Shown piece after piece: positions 51,651 to 59,235 of a stretch of DNA of 64,000 bases (the first letter of the stretch is position 1; each line of letters begins with the position of its first letter). Made by a program: the position numbers and the translations under genes. Source of the DNA: Bdellovibrio sp. BCCA (GTDB lineage Bacteria > Bdellovibrionota > Bdellovibrionia > Bdellovibrionales > Bdellovibrionaceae); assembly GCF_037996825.1 (NCBI RefSeq), contig NZ_JBBNAC010000001.1:930001-994000 (forward strand), written 5' to 3'. The notes beneath the pieces are model-generated. The model had not been told where the DNA came from. It searched no databases and saw only the letters and a program-made list of their open reading frames with translations.

Positions 51651-52946
51651 ATGAAACGCTCAGCTATTTCAACATTCTTAGCGGCTTTAACTTTGATGCA
51701 AACAGCGCACGCGCAAGTTCTTTCGGACCTTCCGGATTTTGACGGTGCCAATCAAGAACTTCCGGCGATTCCCGCAACACCTGTGGTGACAGAGCCGGTT
51801 CAGTCTCAGTATGCAGGTTCCGTGGCGATCTCTGAGATCTCTCGCAAATCCGGTGGCACGCTTTACAAAATCGATTTGCAACAGCCTCTTTCGTTGTTGC
51901 GTTTGGATCTGCGTGTGACAAACAGTCAGCTTAAGATTCATCAAGCCACTTTAGTGACAGAGAATGGTCAAAGAATTGACGTGCGTGAGTACCGCAATAC
52001 AGCGGTATTACCAACAGGCTCCGTCACGGCGTCAGAAAATTTGAACTTAAGTGATCGCGTAATTTCTATCGAAATTTTGGCAGAGTCTTATTCCGCAGAA
52101 GCTGATGTGATGTTAACGGCGATTGCTGACCGTGGTGTTCCTAAGCTCGCTTTAAGAATTGAAAGATCTCCGGTTGTTCCTCAGCGTCCTGATGTTCCGA
52201 ACAGACCTCAAACTCCAGACAGACCACCGGTTTATGTGGATACAAGAATCTCTGCGGGTGATGTGGTTCTTTCTGGCCCACTGAGAGAAAACAAATACTA
52301 CACGGGCAGAGTGGTGGAAGTGTACCGCAACAACCAAGCTCTGGTGCGCGATGACGACGACGGGAAAACATATGTTCGCGATTTAACTCTTTTGGGAAAA
52401 CGCATCACCTGTGAGTCTTCAAAAAATATTTGTGAAAGAGCGAGCGTTCTTTCAGGACCTTTCACGGACAATAAATACTACTATGGTTCCGTGGTTGACG
52501 TTTATTCAAATGGAAAAATCCGTGTTCGCGATAACGATGACGGCAAAGTTTATGTTCGCATTGCGAAAGACATTCATGTGTCTGTGCGCTGCGATTCTTC
52601 TGGAAACTGTGTGGGCGACAAAGTTTTGTCGGGTCCATTTACAAATAATAAATACTATTCAGGAAGAATTGAAGGCGTTTACTCTAACGGACTTTTGAAC
52701 GTTCGTGATGATGATGATGGAAAATCTTATCTTCGTCTTGCCAATGTTGTGATGAAATCTGTTCGTTGCGAAGGCAACAAAGGAATCTGCGTCGGTGACC
52801 GTGTTGTATCGGGTCCTTACCGAAACGGCGCTTACTACGCGGGTCGCGTGTTGGGAGTGTACTCTTCCGGAATCATTCTTGTTCAAGATGATGACGACGG
52901 AAAAGTATATCCTCGCAAAGCTCAGGAAATATCTAAAACTAGATAA
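51651..52946 (+). CDS. Secreted shared-domain protein with four DDDDGK repeats
   Basis: 431 residues from ATG 51651, with TAGGAG 8 bases upstream; the reading frame extends earlier but only through the previous gene's end. Signal peptide MKRSAISTFLAALTLMQTAHA; the shared domain (about 47-160) is the nearest relative of the preceding one (AGSVAISEISRKSGGTLYKI). From about 200 come four repeats of about 55 residues, SGPxxxNKYYxGRVxxVYSNGxxxVRDDDDGKxYxR, each with a CxGD/ICxGD joint. DDDDGK looks like a cation-binding turn, but this is not shown. Tandem gene, likely same transcript. Confidence 0.75.
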   Translation: MKRSAISTFLAALTLMQTAHAQVLSDLPDFDGANQELPAIPATPVVTEPVQSQYAGSVAISEISRKSGGTLYKIDLQQPLSLLRLDLRVTNSQLKIHQATLVTENGQRIDVREYRNTAVLPTGSVTASENLNLSDRVISIEILAESYSAEADVMLTAIADRGVPKLALRIERSPVVPQRPDVPNRPQTPDRPPVYVDTRISAGDVVLSGPLRENKYYTGRVVEVYRNNQALVRDDDDGKTYVRDLTLLGKRITCESSKNICERASVLSGPFTDNKYYYGSVVDVYSNGKIRVRDNDDGKVYVRIAKDIHVSVRCDSSGNCVGDKVLSGPFTNNKYYSGRIEGVYSNGLLNVRDDDDGKSYLRLANVVMKSVRCEGNKGICVGDRVVSGPYRNGAYYAGRVLGVYSSGIILVQDDDDGKVYPRKAQEISKTR

Positions 52947-52976
52947 AATTTTTTAATAAAACACTCGGAGATGAAT

Positions 52977-54527
52977 ATGAAAAAACAATTGGTCTTGGGA
53001 GCTCTTGTCGCAACGACAATTTTGCAAGCGTCCATTCCCGCGCATGCAGACAAAGAAACGATCGGCAATGTTATCGGTGGTGTGATCGGTGGAGTCATCG
53101 GTTCACAAATCGGTAAAGGTAATGGAAACACGGCTGCGATCATCATCGGTACGATCGCAGGAACAATGATCGGCGGCCAAGTGGGCCGTGATATGGACGA
53201 GGCAGATCGTCGTGCATTGGCAGAAGCGCAACAAAGAGCTTTGCGTGATCAATTAGGACGTCGTAATGATTGGGATGGCCGTTCTTACGGTTCAAGAACA
53301 GGTGCGCGCGGAAGTTTTACATCCGTGCGTGAGGGTTATAATTACCGCACCAATGAATACTGCCGTGAGTACACAAGCGTGATTTACGTGAACAACCGCA
53401 CAGAGGAAACTCGCGGTGTGGCGTGCTCTCGTGCTGATGGTTCTTGGTATGAAGTGCAAACGACAGAAGTTCGTTTTAACAATGGCAACGCGGGTAACGG
53501 TGGTGGTTACGTGACTCCAGCACCTCGTCCTCAACAACCTAATCTTCCTCCTCCGCCAGCTCCTGTGCAGTCTTTGCGTGAAGGATCTGTGGCGATCAAC
53601 ACGGTCACTCGTCAATCAGGCGGGCAGTGGTATCGCGTTCTTGTGACAGAGCCGTTGACTTTGGATCGCGTGGAAGTAGCGGCGACGGCGGTACGCGTGA
53701 AAATTCACGAAGGCAGTGTTGTCACTCAACGTGGTCAACGTATTGCGATTCGTGAATTTCAAAACACTCCTGTTTTTGATGCAGGTTCAAGAGCCGTTTC
53801 TGAAAACTTGAATGTGCGTGAAAGAATTGTGGCGATTGATCTTCGCATGGAATCTTACGGTGGTTATGCCGCTGTTGAAGTGAAAGCTTTGTCGAACGAA
53901 GGTCGTCCTCGTTTGGCTCTTGAAAACAACGAGCCGGTAAGACCGCAACCTCCTGTTTATGACAACAGAAGTTTGAAAGGTTACTGCTCTGACGACGATC
54001 ATCAGCAGTTCTATGCGGCGAAAAATTTCGCCTATGCAAGTGATGGTTTGAATTTGACGGATTCAGGTGCGACTCAATGGGCGCTTCAATACAACCAATC
54101 TCATCGTTGCAATACAGTTGGAGAATATAAAGCCCGTTACCAAGCTATTTACAATGTGGCTTACGCAAGCGACGGTTTGAATCTGACTTCCGCGGGTGCC
54201 AGAGATTACGCGCTTCAATACGTTGAAAACATGACGGCAAATGAAGCTCGTGAAATGGCTTCTGTGTTGAGAGCCGCTCAACGTTTTGCTTATGCCAGCG
54301 ATGGTTTGAACATGACTTCTGCGGGAGCAACTAGCTTTGCGCGTAGCTGGGTTGAAAGCCGTTGCGAAGGTGTTGATCACATCAACATGCTCGCGAACCG
54401 TTTTAGAAGCGAATACAACTTCGCGTATTCTTCAAACGGACTGAACATGACTTCGGCAGGGGCTGTAAATTATGCAGCTAACAAGATTGCTCCACTGACA
54501 CGTTGTGGTCACTTGTTGCGTAGATAA
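52977..54527 (+). CDS. Secreted glycine-zipper protein with YASDGLN repeats
   Basis: 516 residues from ATG 52977, where CGGAG gives proper spacing (ATG 52971 touches it). Signal peptide MKKQLVLGALVATTILQASIPAHA. About 28-65 is a glycine zipper (IGGVIGGVIGSQIGKGNG, GTIAGTMIGGQVG), then REGYNYRTNEYCREY and ETRGVACSRADGSWYEV as in 17-kDa surface antigens. About 205-320 is the shared domain (REGSVAINTVTRQSGGQWYRV). About 340-510 holds four repeats around FAYASDGLNLTSAGA, with about 44 residues period. The zipper should insert in the outer membrane. A terminator follows. Confidence 0.78.
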   Translation: MKKQLVLGALVATTILQASIPAHADKETIGNVIGGVIGGVIGSQIGKGNGNTAAIIIGTIAGTMIGGQVGRDMDEADRRALAEAQQRALRDQLGRRNDWDGRSYGSRTGARGSFTSVREGYNYRTNEYCREYTSVIYVNNRTEETRGVACSRADGSWYEVQTTEVRFNNGNAGNGGGYVTPAPRPQQPNLPPPPAPVQSLREGSVAINTVTRQSGGQWYRVLVTEPLTLDRVEVAATAVRVKIHEGSVVTQRGQRIAIREFQNTPVFDAGSRAVSENLNVRERIVAIDLRMESYGGYAAVEVKALSNEGRPRLALENNEPVRPQPPVYDNRSLKGYCSDDDHQQFYAAKNFAYASDGLNLTDSGATQWALQYNQSHRCNTVGEYKARYQAIYNVAYASDGLNLTSAGARDYALQYVENMTANEAREMASVLRAAQRFAYASDGLNMTSAGATSFARSWVESRCEGVDHINMLANRFRSEYNFAYSSNGLNMTSAGAVNYAANKIAPLTRCGHLLRR

Positions 54528-54535
54528 GTAGCTCT

Positions 54536-54560
54536 AGAAGGGGATTTCGGTCCCCTTTTG
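54536..54560 (+). terminator. Rho-independent terminator
   Basis: AAGGGGA-TTTCGG-TCCCCTT followed by TTTTG: seven-base stem after the YASDGLN gene. Confidence 0.75.
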
Positions 54561-54571
54561 ACACTAAAAAG

Positions 54572-54591
54572 CCTGGCACAGAACTTGGATT
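54572..54591 (+). promoter_or_regulatory. Sigma-54-like promoter of the 54635 gene
   Basis: TGGCACAGAACTTGGA: -24 motif TGGCAC is perfect, and TTGG stands where TTGC is expected, with 10 bases between the GG pairs. Compared with 50034-50048 the two sites agree at GGCAC, GAA/AC-TTGGA and the same TAAGG/C TCA(T/C)CGGA follows. Confidence 0.6.
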
Positions 54592-54634
54592 AAGGGTCAT
54601 CGGATTTACAAAGACTTTAGATTAAGGAGTCTCC

Positions 54635-55603
54635 ATGAAAAAGAACCTCGTTTTAGGATCAGTAATTGTCGCTTCACTTGTACAATATACAAGCCCTGCA
54701 TTTGCGAACAAAGAAACAATCGGCAACATCATTGGTGGTGTTATCGGCGGTGTGATCGGATCAAACATCGGTAAAGGAAATGGAAACACAGCTGCGATCA
54801 TCATCGGTACAATCGCAGGAACTATGATCGGCGGTAAAGTCGGAGCCGACATGGACGAAGCAGACCGTCGCGCTTTCCAGGAAGCGCAAGACCGCGCTCT
54901 TCGCAATCGTTTGGGAGACCGTTGTGACTGGGATGGCCGTAACTACGGTTCTCGCACAGGTTCTCGCGGAAGCTTCACAACAACTCGTGAAGGTTACAAC
55001 AACCGCACAGGTGAATACTGCCGTGAATACTCCAGCGTGATTTACACTCGCAGAAGCACAGAAGAGACTCGCGGTATCGCGTGCTCTCGTCGTGATGGCT
55101 CTTGGTATGAAGTTCGTGAAACGGAAGTTCGTTTCAATGGCGGTGGCTACGGTGGCGGTCGTCAAGAACCTTCAAGACCTCCTCGTTACCCAGATGTTCC
55201 ACAACGTCCAAATCTTCCACCTCCTCCTCCAGCTCAATCTCGTTATGAAGGAACTGCGAATATCAGCCAAATCACTCGTCGTACGGGTGGTGAGTGGATC
55301 CGTGTTAACGTGAACAACGCGGTGTCTTTGGAGCGTATCGAACTTCGCGCCTTGTCTGCCGGTGTTCGCGTTCATGAGGCGATCGTGCACACAGAGTCGG
55401 GCAGCCAGATCCGCGTTCGTGAGTTGAGCCCAACTCCAACGTTCTATGCAGGTGACACAGCGGTTTCTGAAAACCTCAACTTGGGTCGTGATCGTGTTGT
55501 GGCGATTGATATCCGCGCTGAGTCTATGGGTGGATACGCTGACGTGCTTGTGAAAGCGGTTTCTAATAGCGGTTACCCTTCTTTGGGTGTTTCTCGCTAC
55601 TAA
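54635..55603 (+). CDS. Secreted glycine-zipper shared-domain protein
   Basis: 322 residues with AAGGAG 6 bases before the ATG. It is a shorter twin of the preceding protein: signal peptide MKKNLVLGSVIVASLVQYTSPAFA, glycine zipper (IGGVIGGVIGSNIGKGNG), REGYNNRTGEYCREYSSVIY surface-antigen segment, a proline linker (RPNLPPPPPAQS) and the shared domain (about 208-318: YEGTANISQITRRTGGEWIRV). It ends there, without the YASDGLN repeats. The nucleotide and residue match to the preceding gene over the first 180 residues is high, which points to a duplication. Own promoter and terminator. Confidence 0.8.
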   Translation: MKKNLVLGSVIVASLVQYTSPAFANKETIGNIIGGVIGGVIGSNIGKGNGNTAAIIIGTIAGTMIGGKVGADMDEADRRAFQEAQDRALRNRLGDRCDWDGRNYGSRTGSRGSFTTTREGYNNRTGEYCREYSSVIYTRRSTEETRGIACSRRDGSWYEVRETEVRFNGGGYGGGRQEPSRPPRYPDVPQRPNLPPPPPAQSRYEGTANISQITRRTGGEWIRVNVNNAVSLERIELRALSAGVRVHEAIVHTESGSQIRVRELSPTPTFYAGDTAVSENLNLGRDRVVAIDIRAESMGGYADVLVKAVSNSGYPSLGVSRY

Positions 55604-55642
55604 GAGCGCCGTTCTCTCTGAAATTTTAAGATAATTTCATAT

Positions 55643-55684
55643 AAAGCCAGTCTAATGACTTATAGTGTCTAGACTGGCTTTTTC
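55643..55684 (+). terminator. Strong rho-independent terminator
   Basis: AAAGCCAGTCTA-N15-TAGACTGGCTTT, a perfect 12-base stem, then TTTCG. It separates the repeat-protein set from gap. Confidence 0.85.
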
Positions 55685-55729
55685 GTCTGCAAAAGTCGAT
55701 ATTGAGGGGGTTTAAAAAGGAGCTCTCTC

Positions 55730-56737
55730 ATGTCTAAATTGCGCGTTGGTATCAACGGTTTTGGTCGTATTGGTCGTGTTCTTTTCCGTGCGGGTTTTGA
55801 AAAACTCGATATCGTCGGAATCAATTCTTTGGATAGCATCGAAGGTGATGCACACTTGCTCAAGTACGACTCGGCTCACGGCGTGTTCAACGCTGATGTT
55901 TCTACTGAAGGTCACAATCTGATTGTTAACGGCAAAAAAATTGCGGTTTCTAAAACTCGCAATCCTGCTGAAGTTCCTTGGAAGGACTTGGGCGTGGATC
56001 TTGTTCTTGAGTGCACAGGCGCATTCAAAGACAAAGCGGAGTTCATGCAACACATCAACGCTGGCGCAAAACGTGTTTTGGTTTCTGGCCCTGCTGAAAA
56101 AGGTGCTGACATCACAATGGTGTACGGTATCAACCACGAATCATACGATCCAGCAAAGCACCAAGTTGTTTCCAATGCGTCTTGCACAACGAACTGCTTG
56201 GCTCCTCTAGCAAAAGTATTGAACGAGACATTCGGTGTTGAGAGCGGAACAATGATGACTGTTCACTCTTACACGAACGATCAAAAAATCTTGGATGCTC
56301 CTCACAAAGATTTGCGCCGCGCACGTGCAGCGGCTGTGAGCATGATCCCAACAACAACAGGTGCCGCGAAAAACGTGGGTTTGGTGTTGCCTGAGTTGAA
56401 AGGCAAGATCGACGGTATCTCGGTTCGCGTTCCAACTCCAAACGTGTCTTTGGTGGATTTCACTTTCCAAGCAAAAAAAGACGTGACGAAGGAAGCTGTG
56501 AACGAAGCTTTGATCGCGGCTTCTCAAGGCGCTTTGAAAGGTATTTTGGCTGTAGAGAAAAATGAACTAGTGAGTGTGGACTTCAACGGCAGCCCTTACT
56601 CTTCAATCGTGGATTTGGCTTCAACAATGGTTGTGGGTCCTCGCATGGTGAAAGTTCTTTCTTGGTACGACAATGAGACTGGTTTCTCTAACCGCATGGT
56701 TGACGTCGCACTTCACATGGCGAAGAAGGGTCTTTAA
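55730..56737 (+). CDS. gap: Glyceraldehyde-3-phosphate dehydrogenase
   Basis: 335 residues, family size. NAD-binding VGINGFGRIGRVLFRA at the start, catalytic C152 in NASCTTNCLAPLAK and the S-loop-to-C-terminus DLASTMVVGPRMVKVLSWYDNE. Glycolytic oxidation of glyceraldehyde-3-phosphate in the cytoplasm. AAGGAG is 10 bases before the ATG. gap, pgk and tpiA follow in one line, with pgk 3 bases later. Confidence 0.97.
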   Translation: MSKLRVGINGFGRIGRVLFRAGFEKLDIVGINSLDSIEGDAHLLKYDSAHGVFNADVSTEGHNLIVNGKKIAVSKTRNPAEVPWKDLGVDLVLECTGAFKDKAEFMQHINAGAKRVLVSGPAEKGADITMVYGINHESYDPAKHQVVSNASCTTNCLAPLAKVLNETFGVESGTMMTVHSYTNDQKILDAPHKDLRRARAAAVSMIPTTTGAAKNVGLVLPELKGKIDGISVRVPTPNVSLVDFTFQAKKDVTKEAVNEALIAASQGALKGILAVEKNELVSVDFNGSPYSSIVDLASTMVVGPRMVKVLSWYDNETGFSNRMVDVALHMAKKGL

Positions 56738-56740
56738 TCC

Positions 56741-57943
56741 ATGGCTAACGGTCTAAAGGGCATTAAGACAGTTCGTGATTTTGAACTTGAAGGCAAAGTG
56801 GTTTTCTTGCGTCTTGATTTGAACGTTCCGATGGAGAACGGAAAGATCACAGATGAAAACCGCATCACGGCATCTTTGCCAACGATCCAGTACTGCATCG
56901 AAAAAGGTGCGAAGATTGTAATGGCGTCTCACTTGGGGCGTCCTAAATCGAAAGACGACAAAGAATTTTCTTTGGAGCCTGTGGCAAAACGTCTGCAAGA
57001 ACTTTTGAACGCCGAAGTGATCTTAGTCGAAGACCCGGATTCAGATGCGCCAAAACACTTGCTTCAGTCTTTGAAAAAGAATCAGTTGATCCTTCTTGAG
57101 AACGTGCGTTTTGAAGAAGGGGAAACGAAAGACTCCGTCGAGTTCGCGCAAAAAATCGCAAACTACTGCGATATCTACATCAACGATGCCTTCGGTGCTT
57201 CTCACCGTGCGCACGCGACAATCCACGCTTTGCCTTCTGTGATGAAAGACAAAGGCATTGGTTTCTTGATCGAAAAAGAAATCACGATGTTAGATTCTCT
57301 TTTGCAAAATCCCAAACGTCCTTACTTGGCGGTGATGGGTGGAGCAAAAGTTTCTGACAAGATCGCCGTCATCGAAAGATTGATGGACGTTGTTGACGGA
57401 TTTATCGTGGGTGGCGCAATGGCTTACACTTTCCAAAAAGCTCAAGGTCTTCCAGTTGGAAAATCTTTGGTGGAAAATGATAAGTTGAAATACGCGAAAG
57501 AAATGATCGAGCGTATCGAAGCCCGCAATAAAACAATTCTTCTTCCTGTGGATCACGTGGCGACTAAAGGCATCACGGACACAGCAAATGCTCACGTCAC
57601 AAAAGACGTGGTGATTGCTGAAGACGAATTGGGCGTGGATATCGGTCCTAAATCCATTCAAAATTTCTCTACAGCACTTCGTGAAGCAGGAACCATTTTC
57701 TGGAATGGCCCGATGGGTATTTTTGAAAATCCGGCTTTCGCAAAAGGAACTTTCGGTGTGGCGCAAGCGATTGCTGAAAGCAACGCTGTGAAGATCGTCG
57801 GTGGTGGTGACTCAGCTGCGGCAGCAGAAGCCTCAGGCTTTGCTTCAAAGATGACCCACATCTCGACAGGTGGCGGAGCATCCCTAGAATACCTCCAAGG
57901 CGACAAACTCCCAGGCCTAGAAATCCTACGTTCAAAGCGATAA
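56741..57943 (+). CDS. pgk: Phosphoglycerate kinase
   Basis: 400 residues. The N-terminal 3PG site (LRLDLNVPMENGKITDENR), SHLGRPK and VMGGAKVSDKI are family marks; the nucleotide-binding GGGDSAAAAEASG lies near the C-terminus. It makes ATP from 1,3-bisphosphoglycerate. It begins 3 bases after gap with only AAGGG some 12 bases upstream, so coupling is probable. A hairpin of 11 base pairs lies downstream before tpiA. Confidence 0.97.
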   Translation: MANGLKGIKTVRDFELEGKVVFLRLDLNVPMENGKITDENRITASLPTIQYCIEKGAKIVMASHLGRPKSKDDKEFSLEPVAKRLQELLNAEVILVEDPDSDAPKHLLQSLKKNQLILLENVRFEEGETKDSVEFAQKIANYCDIYINDAFGASHRAHATIHALPSVMKDKGIGFLIEKEITMLDSLLQNPKRPYLAVMGGAKVSDKIAVIERLMDVVDGFIVGGAMAYTFQKAQGLPVGKSLVENDKLKYAKEMIERIEARNKTILLPVDHVATKGITDTANAHVTKDVVIAEDELGVDIGPKSIQNFSTALREAGTIFWNGPMGIFENPAFAKGTFGVAQAIAESNAVKIVGGGDSAAAAEASGFASKMTHISTGGGASLEYLQGDKLPGLEILRSKR

Positions 57944-57958
57944 ACCAAAACTTCATCC

Positions 57959-57983
57959 CCTGACGAGCACGATGCTCGTCAGG
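57959..57983. repeat. 11-base-pair hairpin between pgk and tpiA
   Basis: CCTGACGAGCA-CGA-TGCTCGTCAGG, perfect, stable and without a T-run. It may be an mRNA processing or 3'-stabilising stem in a gap-pgk-tpiA transcript. 88 further bases precede tpiA. Confidence 0.75.
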
Positions 57984-58071
57984 AAGGCCTCTTAGGACGG
58001 ACAGATTTTCAATCTACCGAGAACAGCTGAACAAGAGACGTTCCCCAAATCAAACTCAAGGAAACGAACAA

Positions 58072-58797
58072 ATGAAAAAGATCTTCGCTGCCAACTGGAA
58101 ACTCTTCAAAACTCCAAAAGAAACCCGCGAGTTTTTTGCGCAATTCAAGGAAGTCGCAAACAAAGCTACAGGCGAATTGGTCTTTTTTCCTTCGGCAATC
58201 TCTTTAGAAGCAGCAAGCACATCTCTCACGGGGACCACAATCAAATGGGGCGCACAGAATTGTTACTTCCAAGCTTCTGGTGCTTTCACGGGCGAAAACT
58301 CAGCTCAAGTCGTAAAAGAACTTGGTGGTAGCTATATTCTTATCGGCCACAGTGAACGCCGTAAAATCTTTGGTGAGACAGACGCGTTGATCGCTGAAAA
58401 AGTAGCCTTCACGCAAGGTTTGGGATTAACACCTATGCTTTGTATTGGGGAAACTTTGGAAGAGCGTGAAGCCTCTCACACTTTCCGTGTTCTTGAAACT
58501 CAACTTCATTTGGGATTAGCGAAAGCCGATAAAACAAAACCTGTGGTGATCGCCTATGAACCTGTTTGGGCGATTGGAACGGGAAAAGTGGCGACTCCAG
58601 AGCAAGTGGCTGAAACACACACAGATGTTTTCAATATCCTATCTAAATTGGGTTTTGCACAAAGTCCGATTTTATACGGAGGCAGTGTGAAGCCAGACAA
58701 TGCTGCCGGCCTTATCAAACAACCTCACGTAAATGGATTCTTAGTTGGCGGAGCTTCACTGGAAGTGAAGTCCTTTAGCGAAATCGCAGCGGTTTAA
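58072..58797 (+). CDS. tpiA: Triosephosphate isomerase
   Basis: 241 residues, slightly short but with all sites: FAANWKL (Lys), YILIGHSERRKIFGE (His), catalytic E163 in AYEPVWAIGTGKVAT (loop 6) and ILYGGSVKPDNA. It interconverts the triose phosphates. AAGGAA is 8 bases before the ATG. Separate from secG, with which it is paired in many genomes. Its stop touches that of the convergent secreted protein. Confidence 0.96.
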   Translation: MKKIFAANWKLFKTPKETREFFAQFKEVANKATGELVFFPSAISLEAASTSLTGTTIKWGAQNCYFQASGAFTGENSAQVVKELGGSYILIGHSERRKIFGETDALIAEKVAFTQGLGLTPMLCIGETLEEREASHTFRVLETQLHLGLAKADKTKPVVIAYEPVWAIGTGKVATPEQVAETHTDVFNILSKLGFAQSPILYGGSVKPDNAAGLIKQPHVNGFLVGGASLEVKSFSEIAAV

Positions 58798-59235
58798 TTA
58801 ACCGTTGCCTTCAGTTTCTTCGCGAGCGGTATTTTTAAGCGACTCGCGAAGTTCCTTAGCATCTTTCTTTGGTAAAGATTTAATCGCCTCATCGACAGCC
58901 TTTTTCTCTTTTTTATAAAGAGGTAAAAGCATTTCAGAAGCAGACTCTGAAGGATCATTTTCAAAAGTTAAAACAGCGACACGAACAAGTTCTTTTAATA
59001 ACTTTGGATTTGATTTTTCTTTGCCAGAAACAATCAAGTCCACAGTATCTTCAATCGTTTTAATCATCTCTTGGTTCTTCGCGCTCACAGCGTCTTCTGT
59101 TTTTGTCGCTGAAACTTCAACGTCTTTAGCAGAATAGGCTTGCAGTTTTTCCAGAGACTGCTGAGCTGTCGTTGCATGCGCAGAAAAAGCTAAAAACACG
59201 GTGAGGGCTAAGGCGGAGAAAAAAAGTTTTCTCAT
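58798..59235 (-). CDS. Secreted helical protein of unknown function
   Basis: 145 residues. Signal peptide MRKLFFSALALTVFLAFSAHA, then a helical, Lys/Glu/Ser-rich domain (AQQSLEKLQAYSAKDVEV, EMIKTIEDTVDLIVSG, EKKAVDEAIKSLPKKDAKEL). No known family; no cysteine. It begins 4 bases within the preceding (upstream) peptidase-like gene's end, so the two are translationally coupled; a helper role is plausible but unproved. Confidence 0.75.
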   Translation of the reverse strand: MRKLFFSALALTVFLAFSAHATTAQQSLEKLQAYSAKDVEVSATKTEDAVSAKNQEMIKTIEDTVDLIVSGKEKSNPKLLKELVRVAVLTFENDPSESASEMLLPLYKKEKKAVDEAIKSLPKKDAKELRESLKNTAREETEGNG

